Shown here: positions 16,647 through 26,085 of the stretch, in pieces
How positions within the stretch are numbered: the first letter of the stretch is position 1
How the letters are laid out: each line of letters begins with the position of its first letter
Origin: CAYNSX01 sp964400165
GTDB taxonomy: Bacteria > Armatimonadota > Hebobacteria > CAYNSX01
Reading direction: 5' to 3'
NCBI GenBank assembly: GCA_964400165.1
Contig: CAYNSX010000002.1
Span: 27,045 to 91,044, forward strand
DNA: 64,000 nucleotides
The notes under the pieces: model-generated
Databases searched by the model: none
Seen by the model: only the letters and a program-made list of their open reading frames with translations
Told to the model about the DNA's origin: nothing
Translations under genes and position numbers: made by a program

Positions 16647-17524
16647 GGCGGCGGCGCGCCGCGCACGATGGCGTCGGCGACAACGCGCACCCGGTGCGCC
16701 GCCGCCACATCGTGGACGCGCACGAAGTCGGCGCCGTGCGCGATGGCGACCGCCACCGCGGCGAGCGTGCCTTCGAGACGCTGCTCGACCGGCTCGCCGA
16801 GCAGTTGGCCGATGAACGCCTTGCGGCTCGGCCCCACCAGCACCGGAAATCCGAGCGATGCGAGGTCCGAAAGCCGCCGTAGCAGTTCCAGGTTGTGTTC
16901 GAGCCGCTTGCCGAATCCGATGCCCGGATCGAGGATGATCTGGTCGTCGCCGATGCCCGCCTTGCGCGCTTTCGTGATGCCCTCCATCAGGTAGGACTTC
17001 ACCTCGGCCAGCACATCGCCGTATTCGGGGTCCACCTGCATCGTGCGCGGCGTGCCCTTGATGTGCATGAGGACGACCGCGGCGCCCGCCTTCGCCGCGG
17101 CCTCGGGCATCTCCCGGTCGAAGTGCAGGCCGGAAATGTCATTGATGATGGTGGCGCCCGCCTTCAGCGCGGTGCGCGCCACTTCGGCCTTCCAGGTGTC
17201 AACCGAGAGCGGCGCCGGCGTCCGCTGCGCTAGCCCCTCGATGACGGGGATGATGCGTTTGAGTTCATCGCCGGCGCTCACCGGCTCGGCGCCGGGCCGC
17301 GTCGACTCCCCACCGATGTCGAGCAGGTCGGTGCCCTCGCTCACCATCCGCAGCCCGGCCTCGATGGCCTCCCGCGGGCGGCCGGCGAAGCCGTCGCCGG
17401 AAAAGCTGTCGGGCGTGCAATTGAGAATGCCCATCAAGTAAGTCTTGGCGCCGAGCGGCAGGCGGTGGCGCCCGGCGCGCAAGACGCGCGACGCTCCCGC
17501 AGGGGCCGCGTCACCGGCGCGCAT
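16643..17524 (-). CDS. folP: Dihydropteroate synthase
   Basis: 293 residues. Condenses p-aminobenzoate with the pterin diphosphate. The two DHPS signatures are LMGILNCTPDSFSGDG and LDIGGESTRPGAEPV; SVDTWKAEVA, INDISG, VLMHIKGTPRTMQ and GPSRKAFIG follow in order. ATG start; coupled to folK downstream. The first ~20 residues are an unconserved lead-in. Confidence 0.96.
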   Translation of the reverse strand: MRAGDAAPAGASRVLRAGRHRLPLGAKTYLMGILNCTPDSFSGDGFAGRPREAIEAGLRMVSEGTDLLDIGGESTRPGAEPVSAGDELKRIIPVIEGLAQRTPAPLSVDTWKAEVARTALKAGATIINDISGLHFDREMPEAAAKAGAAVVLMHIKGTPRTMQVDPEYGDVLAEVKSYLMEGITKARKAGIGDDQIILDPGIGFGKRLEHNLELLRRLSDLASLGFPVLVGPSRKAFIGQLLGEPVEQRLEGTLAAVAVAIAHGADFVRVHDVAAAHRVRVVADAIVRGAPPP

Positions 17525-17547
17525 CGGGCGTCTGGCTCCCGGGCGGA

Positions 17548-20500
17548 CTAGCGGCTCGCCCGCGTGGGCTTGTGCGCGTCCACGATGGCGACCAATTCCC
17601 GCGCCGCCCGCTCCACCTGCGGGTCGCGCCCGGCGAGGATGGCCACCGGGTCGTAAGCGACTTCGATGTCGGGCTTGCGGGCGCTCAACTCCAAGTTGTC
17701 GCCCTGCTGGGTCAGGATCCCCAGCACGGGTGTGCGGATGAACCCGCCGTCAATCAGGCCGCGCCCGCCGGTCGAAATGACGGAGCCGGAGGTCGGCCAG
17801 CCGACAACCGGGCCGATGCCCAGTTGCCGGAAGCCCTCGGCGAAAACCTCCGAGTTGCTGAAGCACCACTGATTGATGAGGCAGGCGGACGGCCGCTCGT
17901 AACTGTAGCCGCGCAAAATCGAGTCCGAGACGGGGTAGGGGAGACCCTGGTAGGTGTGCACCACCCACGGCCTCACTTGCAGGATGGCGAGCAGGTCGTT
18001 CGCCGTCGAGCCGCCGCCGTTGAAGCGCACATCGACCACCGCGGCCTCGGTGCCGGAGAGTTTGGTTGTCAGCTCCATCTTGAAGCGGGTGAGCGAAGCC
18101 GCGTCCATGGCGGCGATGTGCACATAGCCGACGCGCCCGCCGCTCGCTTCGCTGACCAGTCGGCGGCAGTTCTCGATCCACGCCTCGTATTCGAGGACGA
18201 ACTGCGCCTGCCGGCTGATCGGGTTGAGCGCCACGGTGCGCTCCTCGCCGCCCGGCGCCGCGGCGACGGAGAGCGTCGTCCGCCGCCCGATCGTGCGGTT
18301 GAGCACCGCGTCAATGCTTTCACTGCCGACGGGTTCGCCGTTCACTGCCAGCACAAAGTCGCCGGCCTTCAGTTGCGTGTTGGGATTGGCCGCCGGGCCG
18401 TCGGGGATGACGCGGGCAACGCGGTAGCGACCGCTGCGCTCGAGTTCCGCCCAGTCCCATTCGACGCCGAGATAGCCGGTCGCCTCGCTGCCGAAGCCGG
18501 CCCGCGCCGGCGCGGTGACGCCGAGGTGCGAGGCGTCGAGCCGGTGCACCATCTCGAGCAGCATGTCGTAGAGGTCATCTTTGTCGAGGATGTGCGGCAG
18601 CAGCGTCGCGTACTCGCGCCGCACCGCGCCCCAGTCGGCGCCGTGATGGTTGGGGTCGTAGAACATCCGGTCGAGCGTCCACCACGCCTCATCGAACACG
18701 GCGCGGTTCTCGGCGAACTCATCGCGCAACTGCCGGGCGGTGAAGTCCACCGGCGCCGGCGTGCCGCCCGCCACCGCGACGCGCTGCAAGCGCCCGCCGC
18801 TCACAAAGTAGGCGTTGCGTCCCTGGCGGTCGATGGTGAGGCCGGCCTTGCCGCCCGGCGCGGTGGTGAGTTGCTTGAATTCGAAGGGCTTGTCGGGGTC
18901 GGTCGGGAAGGACGCCAGTTGCGCGCCGGCGCGCCCGATGGTCACGATGACGAGCATCGTCTCGCCGTCAGGCGTCACCGCGATGTCGCCGACCGACGCG
19001 CCGAGTGCCGTCACGCGCCGCAGGCGCTCCTCGATGCGATTGAAGTCGATGGCGACGCCCGTCGCGGACTTCGCCGGCTCGCCCGCTGCGGGCGGCGCGG
19101 CGGGCTTCTGCTCGTACCCGGCGAGGAGTTTGTTCAGTTTCTCGTCTTCGAAGGTCGGCGTGCGCGGCTGCAAGTCCACGATGTACGGGTCAGCATCACC
19201 CGACTGCGCATTGCTGAAGTACACGAACTTGCCGGTGCCCGCGAAAGCCGGGTGGCCGGTGCCCTTCGACAGCCAGGCCACCTGCTTCGGCGCGCCGCCC
19301 GCGCTCGGCACCACCCAGACATCGCCCTGCCAGTCCTTGCCCGGCTCCGAGTAAGCGAGCCACTGTCCGTCGGGCGACCAGGCGACGACGCCCGTCGTCT
19401 CTTCGTACGCGTCGGGGTAGTGCCCCGCCGTGATCGTGCGCGTCTTGGTGCCGTCCGGCGCCGCGGCGCGAATGTCGGAGCGACCCCACAGGTAAGCGAT
19501 GTCGGAGTCGTCCTTCGGCCCCCAGGCAGGGCCGGAGACATCGCTCGGGCCGGAGGTCAGCCGCTTCTCGCTGCCGTCGCGCAGGTCGGCGACGAACAGG
19601 TCGCGCGTCGTGTAGCGCATCGAGCAATACGCCAGCCGCCGGCTGTCGGGCGCCCAGGTGATTTGCTCCTCGCGCTGTGGCGTGCTGGTGATTTGGCGGG
19701 CGGTCCCGCCGCCGTCGGCGGCCGCGACGAAGACATCGCCGTGCAGAATCAGCCCCACCAGTTTGCTGTCGGGCGAGAGCGCATACTCATCCACGCCCGT
19801 CCCGGCAAATGCGTACTCATTCACGGCATTGAAGCGATAGTCTGCGGCGATCCGGATCGGCACGACTTCCGTCTCACCGCTGGCGACATCGTAGCGCCAG
19901 ATGGCGTGCAGATACTCGTAGGCGATGGCGGAGCCGTCCGCGGCCATATGCATCAGCCGGGCGCCGTCCTCGAAGTGAAAGGTGAGTTGCTTCTTGCCAG
20001 TGCCGTCGGGGCGCATCCGCCACAGATTGGGCGTGCCGGTCTCCGAGCCGATGTAGTAGAGCCACTGGCCGTCGGGCGACCACTCGGGGTTGAAGTCCTG
20101 CCAGGTGTTCGTCGTGATTTGGCGCAGGTTGGAGAGCGGCGTGGTGAAGTCCGCCGTCCAGATGTCGGCGCTGTTCGGGGTGCGGTGGCCGTGCCGCCGC
20201 CAGGAGCCGGGCGAACTGTTCAGGTCAAAAGCGATGCGCTTACCGTCCGGCGAGACGGAACCGAAGTACTCGAACTCCCAGTAATCCCATGTCAGCCGGA
20301 TGGGCGGCCCGCCCGCCAGCGCCACCTTGAAGAGGTCCAGCCGCCCGAACGCGTTCGAGCGGAAGAGGACCCACTTGTCGTCGCGCGTCACGAACTCGGG
20401 CGTGTCGTCGTGACTGCCGGTGGTGAGCCGCCGCGGCGTCCCGCCGTCAGCGGACATCACATACAGATTGATGTTGCCACCGCGGTCGGAGGCGAAGACG

Positions 20501-20742
20501 ATGCTCTGCCCGTCGGGCGTCGCCACCGGGCTCGAGTCGCGCGCCGGGTGCACCGTCAGGCGCACCGCGTCGCCGCCCGTCGCCGGCGCGCGCCAGATGT
20601 CGCCCATGTAAGTGAAGTAGAGCGTCTTGCCGTCCGGCGACAGCGCCGGCGTGCGCGTCTGCAACGCGGTGGCGGGCGCCGCCGCGGAGGCGAACAACGG
20701 ACAGACGGCGGCGATGGCGATGACGAGCAGCAAGCGGCGCAT
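17548..20742 (-). CDS. Tricorn-like protease (PD40 propellers, PDZ, S41 peptidase)
   Basis: 1064 residues from the ATG at 20740-20742, with GGGAGGG just upstream. A signal peptide MRRLLLVIAIAAVCPLFASA suggests export. Many PD40/WD40-like repeats (LSPDGKTLYFTYMG, WSPDGQWLYYIG, WAPDSRRLAYCS) fill the first ~600 residues, then a C1-like helical region with DASHLGV (catalytic His), a PDZ domain (VIPDGPAANPNTQLKAGDFV) and an S41 domain with FNGGGST and the nucleophile Ser about residue 962 in CFSNSEVFAEG, Glu near 1018. Family members degrade peptides into small fragments. The start is far shorter than the open frame because upstream residues are low-complexity shadow. Confidence 0.92.
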   Translation of the reverse strand: MRRLLLVIAIAAVCPLFASAAAPATALQTRTPALSPDGKTLYFTYMGDIWRAPATGGDAVRLTVHPARDSSPVATPDGQSIVFASDRGGNINLYVMSADGGTPRRLTTGSHDDTPEFVTRDDKWVLFRSNAFGRLDLFKVALAGGPPIRLTWDYWEFEYFGSVSPDGKRIAFDLNSSPGSWRRHGHRTPNSADIWTADFTTPLSNLRQITTNTWQDFNPEWSPDGQWLYYIGSETGTPNLWRMRPDGTGKKQLTFHFEDGARLMHMAADGSAIAYEYLHAIWRYDVASGETEVVPIRIAADYRFNAVNEYAFAGTGVDEYALSPDSKLVGLILHGDVFVAAADGGGTARQITSTPQREEQITWAPDSRRLAYCSMRYTTRDLFVADLRDGSEKRLTSGPSDVSGPAWGPKDDSDIAYLWGRSDIRAAAPDGTKTRTITAGHYPDAYEETTGVVAWSPDGQWLAYSEPGKDWQGDVWVVPSAGGAPKQVAWLSKGTGHPAFAGTGKFVYFSNAQSGDADPYIVDLQPRTPTFEDEKLNKLLAGYEQKPAAPPAAGEPAKSATGVAIDFNRIEERLRRVTALGASVGDIAVTPDGETMLVIVTIGRAGAQLASFPTDPDKPFEFKQLTTAPGGKAGLTIDRQGRNAYFVSGGRLQRVAVAGGTPAPVDFTARQLRDEFAENRAVFDEAWWTLDRMFYDPNHHGADWGAVRREYATLLPHILDKDDLYDMLLEMVHRLDASHLGVTAPARAGFGSEATGYLGVEWDWAELERSGRYRVARVIPDGPAANPNTQLKAGDFVLAVNGEPVGSESIDAVLNRTIGRRTTLSVAAAPGGEERTVALNPISRQAQFVLEYEAWIENCRRLVSEASGGRVGYVHIAAMDAASLTRFKMELTTKLSGTEAAVVDVRFNGGGSTANDLLAILQVRPWVVHTYQGLPYPVSDSILRGYSYERPSACLINQWCFSNSEVFAEGFRQLGIGPVVGWPTSGSVISTGGRGLIDGGFIRTPVLGILTQQGDNLELSARKPDIEVAYDPVAILAGRDPQVERAARELVAIVDAHKPTRASR

Positions 20743-20804
20743 TGAACCCTCCCGAACAAGCCGATACCGATACGGTTCGACGCGGCGGGCGCCGCTCCTG
20801 GGGA

Positions 20805-21797
20805 TTACGGGACGGGCACGACCTCGTCCGGCAGCAGTATGGCGCGGCGGTGCTGCGCGCCGGCGGGGATATCCGTGTCGGGCCACACCACGCAGTCCTC
20901 GAGGACCGCTTCGGCGCCGACGGTCACCCGGGCGCCAATGACGCTGTCGCACACCCGCGCGCCCGCTTCTACCGCCGCGCCCTCGCCGATAAGCGACGCG
21001 CCCTCGATGACGGCGGTGGCGGCAATACGGGCGCCGGGCTCGACACGGAAGGTTCCGCGTGCTTCACCGGGCGCGGCGATGCCGGGAATGCCGCGCACGA
21101 GTTCCTGATTGGCCGCCAGGTACTCACCCAGGTGGCCGATGTCGCGCCAGTAGCCGGCGGCCTGATGCACGAAGAACCGCTCGCCGCGCGCCAGAATGGT
21201 TGGGAAGACCTGGCGGGCGAAATCGTAGACCGAGTCGGCGGGGATGTCGGCGAAGATGCGCGGGTGAAAGCAGTAGATGCCGGCGCTCACCCAGCCGCCG
21301 CCCGCGGGATAATGCTGCGGCTTCTCGACGAAGCCGGTGATGCGGAAGTCGTCGTCGAACTGCACCAGCCCGTACTCGGACGGGTCGGCCGCGTGCCGCA
21401 CCAGGATGCTGGCGAGGGCCTCGTGCGCGCGGTGCGCGTCGGCGAAGGCGCGCAAGTCGGCGGTCGTCAGGTCATCACCGCCGACAACAAGAAACGAATC
21501 GCTGTCGAGGAACGGCTGCAGTTTCTTCACGCCGCCCGCCGTGCCCAGCACCTCGCCCGCTTCGAGCGAATACATGATGTGCACCCCCCAGCGCGATCCG
21601 TCGCCGAAGTAGGCGGTGATGGGGTCGGGGAGGTAATTGAGGTTGACGGCGAGGTCTGAAAAACCCTGCGCGGCGAGGTGGCGGACGAGGTATTCGAGGA
21701 CAGGCCGGTTGGCGACCGGCACCATCACTTTCGGCAAGCGCAGCGTCAGGGGGCGGAGGCGCGTCCCCGCGCCCGCCGCCAGCAGCATCGCCTTCAT
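20805..21797 (-). CDS. Sugar-phosphate nucleotidyltransferase (GDP-mannose pyrophosphorylase-like)
   Basis: 330 residues. The N-terminal catalytic domain has AAGAGTRLRPLTLRLPKVMVPVAN (pyrophosphorylase signature; first 20 residues shown as AAGAGTRLRPLTLRLPKVMV), LGTAGGVKK, VGGDDL and VEKP; the C-terminal third has hexapeptide repeats (VIEGASLIGEGAAVEAGARV) of a left-handed beta-helix. The substrate sugar cannot be read from sequence; mannose-1-phosphate or glucose-1-phosphate are the usual ones. ATG overlaps the upstream gene stop (ATGA). Confidence 0.85.
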   Translation of the reverse strand: MKAMLLAAGAGTRLRPLTLRLPKVMVPVANRPVLEYLVRHLAAQGFSDLAVNLNYLPDPITAYFGDGSRWGVHIMYSLEAGEVLGTAGGVKKLQPFLDSDSFLVVGGDDLTTADLRAFADAHRAHEALASILVRHAADPSEYGLVQFDDDFRITGFVEKPQHYPAGGGWVSAGIYCFHPRIFADIPADSVYDFARQVFPTILARGERFFVHQAAGYWRDIGHLGEYLAANQELVRGIPGIAAPGEARGTFRVEPGARIAATAVIEGASLIGEGAAVEAGARVCDSVIGARVTVGAEAVLEDCVVWPDTDIPAGAQHRRAILLPDEVVPVP

Positions 21798-22231
21798 TCG
21801 GCGGCGTCGGGCTCCGAGTCGCCCGCATCCTTGCGGGGCGCCCGCCGGCCGCGGAAGCGTTCCCAAGCCCCCTGCAAGCCGGCCACGATGGAGGAGAACT
21901 GATTGGCGGGCTGCAAGACGATGGACTCATAGCGGCCGGAAACATAGTCGACACGCTCCGCCAGGCGGCGGGCGGTGGCTTCGGCTTCCTCGGTCACACG
22001 GTCGACGCGGGTGGCGACCGTGTCTACAGTTTTCTCGGCGCGGTCAAGGATGCGGTTCACCTTCTCGCCCGCCGGCACGACAATGCCCTCCACCTTGTCG
22101 AAGAATCGGTCCACCCGCGCCTTGATCGTGAAGAACGCAAAGATGAGCGCGAGAAAGGTCAGCGTGCCCAGGACATAGAACACGCCGCTGACAATCAACC
22201 ACCACATCGGAACGCCGCTGTCGGCCGGCAT
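21794..22231 (-). CDS. Single-pass membrane protein with coiled coil (DUF948-like)
   Basis: 145 residues. One N-terminal membrane span (about 9-35, WWLIVSGVFYVLGTLTFLAL) is followed by a long amphipathic helix with heptad-like pattern (VEGIVVPAGEKVNRILDRAE, VDRVTEEAEATARRLAERVD) and a charged end. The layout resembles DUF948/YtxG-type proteins, but I cannot confirm the family. Coupled to the nucleotidyltransferase gene downstream. Confidence 0.65.
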   Translation of the reverse strand: MPADSGVPMWWLIVSGVFYVLGTLTFLALIFAFFTIKARVDRFFDKVEGIVVPAGEKVNRILDRAEKTVDTVATRVDRVTEEAEATARRLAERVDYVSGRYESIVLQPANQFSSIVAGLQGAWERFRGRRAPRKDAGDSEPDAAE

Positions 22232-22288
22232 GACGGCTCCCCCTCGCTAATTCCAGGCGCGGCGATTATAAGCGGCGCTCCGCTGGGG

Positions 22289-23545
22289 TCAAGGTTGCTC
22301 GGGCGTCGGGCCCCACTGGAATTCGCGGGTGCGATAGGTGATGACCTTCGTGTCGCCGGCCTTCAGCGTGACGGCAAACTGGATGGTGTTGGCGTCGATA
22401 ACTTTGTATTCATCGCTCGCCTTCTCCACCTTGCCCTGATAGTACTGGCGGACTTCGACATTCGACGCCTCGGCGCGGCGGTTGCGCACCGTTACCTGGA
22501 AGTCGCGCAGGACATAATGCGCCTGCTGGCCCTGGCGCGAGGGCGCCGGCTCGTAACTCAAGGCCATCTGCTTGGCTTCAATGACCACATCGCGCGAGAA
22601 CCCGAAGAACAGACGCACCTCTTCGCCGATCGGCCGGTAGTCGAGCAAATCTTCGCCGACGAGATTGAGCACGCCCGCGGCATCGCTGCGGAAGGCACGG
22701 ACGATGCCGGGCGGCAGCGCGCGGCCGAGGCCCATCTCTTCTTTGTTGTCGAAGCGGAAGTGCACCATCGGCCACTGGCCGTTCACGCGCGGGTCGTAGC
22801 GGTAGACCCGCTTGAATTCGATGACTTTGCTTTCCAATAGCGGCAAGCGGCGGGTTTCGCCGTTGATCAGGTCGACCGGCTTCGGCAGCGCGAAGAGGTT
22901 GTAGTCAGCCAGTTGCTCCTGTTCGAAGGCAGGCGCCGAGGGCATCGCCTCCATGGCGTCCATCGCCCGCCCGGCCATCTGCGATGCCTGGGCCGTGATG
23001 GCCTTCGCTTGCGCCACCATCCCCGGCGACATGAAGCGCAGGTCGCCGAGCAGCAGCCGGACCGCCACGCCGCGGAAGTCCTCGCCCGAACGGTTCGTCA
23101 TCACCGCATCTGCGGTCAGCGTCAGGTGCTTCTCATCGGCGTCGAGCCAGGCGGTGTATTCGGTGCTCCACGACAGCCCGCGCAGGTAATACGAGACCGA
23201 CAGCGGCACTTCTTTCGCCGCCAACGCGGCCACCGTCCAGTGAACGGCCTGGGCATTGTCGGCGAGCGCGGTGTCGGTGAGCGTCAGGCCGCTGCCGGGC
23301 GGCGTCGTCAAGCGCAGCGACATCGGGTCGATGTTCACGCCCGCCCAGTCGAGTTGCAGGACATTGTCGCCGCGGCGCAAGCCGACCGTCCGCCACTCTT
23401 GCACCAGACTGACATCCGGGCGATAGATGGTGAGCGTCGCCCGTTCGCGCTCCATTACGCCGCTCAAGGTCACGCGCGCCTGCGCCGGCCGCGCGCTCAC
23501 TGCAACAAAACCGATCAGGACTCCCGCCAGCCAGATGCCTCGCAT
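22289..23545 (-). CDS. Secreted DUF4139 domain protein
   Basis: 418 residues from the ATG at 23543-23545, chosen over an ATG five codons upstream because GGGAGGG lies six bases before it. Signal peptide MRGIWLAGVLIGFVAVSARP-AQA. The N-terminal part has LTIYRPDVSLVQEWRTVGLR (typical 'no-argument' beta start of DUF4139) and the C-terminal half has the family regions VYRYDPRV and LPPGIVRAFRSDAAG, LVGEDLLDYRPIGEEVRLFF. Function of the family is unknown; it is exported and beta-rich. Confidence 0.8.
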   Translation of the reverse strand: MRGIWLAGVLIGFVAVSARPAQARVTLSGVMERERATLTIYRPDVSLVQEWRTVGLRRGDNVLQLDWAGVNIDPMSLRLTTPPGSGLTLTDTALADNAQAVHWTVAALAAKEVPLSVSYYLRGLSWSTEYTAWLDADEKHLTLTADAVMTNRSGEDFRGVAVRLLLGDLRFMSPGMVAQAKAITAQASQMAGRAMDAMEAMPSAPAFEQEQLADYNLFALPKPVDLINGETRRLPLLESKVIEFKRVYRYDPRVNGQWPMVHFRFDNKEEMGLGRALPPGIVRAFRSDAAGVLNLVGEDLLDYRPIGEEVRLFFGFSRDVVIEAKQMALSYEPAPSRQGQQAHYVLRDFQVTVRNRRAEASNVEVRQYYQGKVEKASDEYKVIDANTIQFAVTLKAGDTKVITYRTREFQWGPTPEQP

Positions 23546-23563
23546 CGCATTCCCTCCCATGTG

Positions 23564-24640
23564 TCACCGCTCGTTCGAATGCTCGTCCTTCGCGTCCCGG
23601 CGCGCCAGCGCCGGCAACAGCAGTTCATGGAACGGCACGCTCAATGCCGCCACCACCGGCACCGCCAACACCGCGCCGACCAGCCCCAGCAGCATCCCGC
23701 CCCCCAGAAATGCCAGGACGGTCACCAGCGGGTGGAGGCCCACCTCCTGCCGCATGATGCGCGGCACCAGGTAGTAATTCTCCAGCCCCTGCATCACCAG
23801 CGACAAGATTATCACGGCCAGCGCCTGATTGACGCCGCCCGTCAGCACCGCGACCAACGCCGCGGTGGCGGCGGCGATCGTCGGCCCCAGCATCGGCACG
23901 AATTCGCCCAGCCCGACCAGCACCGCCAGCAGGAACGCATATTTCACGCCGATGATGGTGAGCCAAATCCAGGCCAGTCCGCCCATCACGATCGCCAGGA
24001 TGAGCTGCGCCCGCACCCAGCCGCCGAGTTGGCGCGACATGCGGTGCAGCATGCCGCGCGTCCCCTCCCGGTGCTGCTCCGGCACCATATTCAACAGCGC
24101 CTCGGTGATGTTCTCGCGAGACAGCAGCAGGTTGAAGGCGATGAACACCACCAGCGCGGCCGAGGCCACGCCGCCCAGCACTCCGAAGACGGCGCTGATG
24201 CCGGAAGTGGAGAGTTGCGCCAACTGACCCAGCGAGCCGCGCAGGCGTTCAAACACCTGACTCTGGTCGGGCAGCCAGGGGTAGCGCGCCGACATCGCAT
24301 CGAACCAATCGCGGGCGCGGCCTTCGTATTCCGGCCAGCGGGCGGAGAATTCCTGCGCTTCGCGGCCCACCACCTGCACGACCATCGACCCGAAGCCGAT
24401 GACGAGGAGGACGACGATCAGCAGCGGCAGCGCGATCGCCAGCGCGCGCGGGAGCCGCCGCCCGCCGATGCGGACGCCTTCCACGGCGCGCACCAGCGGC
24501 GCCAGACCGGAGGCGATGATGACGCCGAGAAACAGCATCACGAACAGTCCGATCAGTTTGACGAACAGCCAGCCCGCCACCACCAGCGCCGCGACGCCGG
24601 CGCCGAAGAACAATCCGTGCGCGAACCGGTCGCGGACCAT
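23564..24640 (-). CDS. AI-2E family transporter (PerM/YdgG-like)
   Basis: 358 residues with about eight membrane spans. N-terminal LFVMLFLGVIIASGLAPLVRA and the C-terminal signature GLENYYLVPRIMRQEVGLHP and LGGGMLLGLVGAVLAVPVVA are hallmarks of the family. Members export small molecules, including AI-2 and indole derivatives, or act as Na+/H+ antiporters; no substrate is implied here. The ATG shares one base with the dnaJ stop. Confidence 0.88.
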   Translation of the reverse strand: MVRDRFAHGLFFGAGVAALVVAGWLFVKLIGLFVMLFLGVIIASGLAPLVRAVEGVRIGGRRLPRALAIALPLLIVVLLVIGFGSMVVQVVGREAQEFSARWPEYEGRARDWFDAMSARYPWLPDQSQVFERLRGSLGQLAQLSTSGISAVFGVLGGVASAALVVFIAFNLLLSRENITEALLNMVPEQHREGTRGMLHRMSRQLGGWVRAQLILAIVMGGLAWIWLTIIGVKYAFLLAVLVGLGEFVPMLGPTIAAATAALVAVLTGGVNQALAVIILSLVMQGLENYYLVPRIMRQEVGLHPLVTVLAFLGGGMLLGLVGAVLAVPVVAALSVPFHELLLPALARRDAKDEHSNER

Positions 24641-25782
24641 CAGTCGCGCCCCAGCGCTTCGCGCAGGCGCTCAAAGAAGCCCTTGGTGTCCTCGTCGTCG
24701 CTGATGCGGTCGCCGCCCGCGTCGCGGAATTGTTGCAGGATGCGCTTCTGCTCCTTGGTCAGCCGGCGCGGCACCGAGACATAGATGACGACATGCAAAT
24801 CGCCGCGGCGGCCGGTGTGCGGGTCGGGCATTCCCTTCACCGGCACGCGGATGGTGGTGCCGGATTGCGTGCCGGTAGGGATGTCGACCGTCGTAAGACC
24901 GTCGACGGTTTCAACTTCGAGTGTCCCGCCCAGCGCCGCGACGGTAAACGGCAGCGCGGCAGTCGTGATGAGTTCCGTGCCGCGGCGGCGGAAGCGCGGG
25001 TCGGAACGCACATGCAGCACCACAATCAGGTCGCCGGGCGGGCCGTTGCGCGGGCCGGTGTCGCCCTCGCCTTCGACGCGCAGGCGCTCGCCGTTCTCGA
25101 CGCCGGCGGGAATCTCGACTGTGACCGTCTCTCGCACCCGCTGCAGGCCGCTGCCGTCACAGGTGCGGCACGGGTCGGCGACGACCCACCCGTCGCCGCC
25201 GCAGCGCGTGCAGGGAAAGACGGTGGACATCTGCATCCCGAACGGCCCGCGCGTGACGCTCTGCACCTGACCGGCGCCGCCGCAAGTGACGCACGCGACC
25301 GGCGCCGCGCCGGAAGCGCTCCCGCGGCCGTCGCAGGTCTTGCACGGGCGGCGGCGCGTCACTTGGAGCACGCGCTCGGCGCCGAGGTAGGCCTCTTCGA
25401 AAGTCAGGTCGGCATCAGCGCGCAGCGAATCGCCCGGGTGGACCTGCGGCCCGCGCGGCCGGGCCCGGCCGCCGAAGACGGCGCCGAAGAAGTCGGCCAG
25501 GTCGGGGAAGTCGGTGAAGATTGCGGAGAAGGGGTCGCCGTCCGCTGCCGCGCCGCCGCGCACACCAGCGACGCCGTAGGCGTCGTAGCGGGCGCGCTTG
25601 TCGGGGTCGCGCAGGACGGCGTAGGCCTCGGAGACGGACTTGAAGCGCTCGGCGGCCTCGGGATCGGGGTTGACATCAGGATGCAACTCACGCGCCAGCC
25701 GGCGATAGGCGGACTTCAATTCATCGGAGGAGGCGCTGCGACCGACCCCCAACTGTTCGTAATAGTCGGCCGGCGGCGTCAC
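24640..25782 (-). CDS. dnaJ: Chaperone DnaJ
   Basis: 380 residues, GTG start. J domain YYEQLGVGRSASSDELKSAY with HPD in LARELHPDVN, a short Gly/Phe-poor linker (FPDLADFFGAVFGG), four zinc-binding repeats (CKTCDGRG, CVTCGGAG, CTRCGGDG, CRTCDGSG) and a substrate-binding C-terminal domain. A co-chaperone of DnaK; dnaK and grpE are not in this window. Confidence 0.95.
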   Translation of the reverse strand: MTPPADYYEQLGVGRSASSDELKSAYRRLARELHPDVNPDPEAAERFKSVSEAYAVLRDPDKRARYDAYGVAGVRGGAAADGDPFSAIFTDFPDLADFFGAVFGGRARPRGPQVHPGDSLRADADLTFEEAYLGAERVLQVTRRRPCKTCDGRGSASGAAPVACVTCGGAGQVQSVTRGPFGMQMSTVFPCTRCGGDGWVVADPCRTCDGSGLQRVRETVTVEIPAGVENGERLRVEGEGDTGPRNGPPGDLIVVLHVRSDPRFRRRGTELITTAALPFTVAALGGTLEVETVDGLTTVDIPTGTQSGTTIRVPVKGMPDPHTGRRGDLHVVIYVSVPRRLTKEQKRILQQFRDAGGDRISDDEDTKGFFERLREALGRD

Positions 25783-25785
25783 ACT

Positions 25786-26022
25786 CTATTCGTCCTCGGC
25801 TGGAGGCTCCTCGACGCGGATGGCGCCGCCCGCCAGTTCCAGCATCGCACGCTGCAAGAGGCCGGCCATGCGGGGTTCATTGAGCAGTTCCGGCCGGTCG
25901 CGCAACTGCCGGCCGCGCTTGGCCAGAATCATCACCAGGCCGTGGCGGCCGTAGCGCTTGGTCAGCCATTCGAGAATGCGAAAATCACGGGCGTGCCGGT
26001 CGTCGCTGCGTCGTGGGTCCAT
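25786..26022 (-). CDS. Small conserved-looking hypothetical protein
   Basis: 78 residues, three bases upstream of dnaJ in the same direction. MDPRRSDDRHARDFRILEWL and KRYGRHGLVMILAKRGRQLR form a basic N-terminal half; the C-terminal end is acidic. No membrane span, no signal, no motif recognised. The good fit between hflX and dnaJ and the absence of overlap favour a real gene, but its role is unknown. Confidence 0.6.
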   Translation of the reverse strand: MDPRRSDDRHARDFRILEWLTKRYGRHGLVMILAKRGRQLRDRPELLNEPRMAGLLQRAMLELAGGAIRVEEPPAEDE

Positions 26023-26085
26023 CGTGACCTCTGGAAGTGACTGCGGATTCGAGCGGGGGCATTGTCGCAGCCCCGTCGCGGGCGG

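Noticed and set aside
17572..20745. A 1057-codon plus-strand open frame opposite the tricorn-like gene
   Set aside because: It is an antisense shadow caused by high G+C third positions; it has no domains and the minus strand encodes a complete protease.
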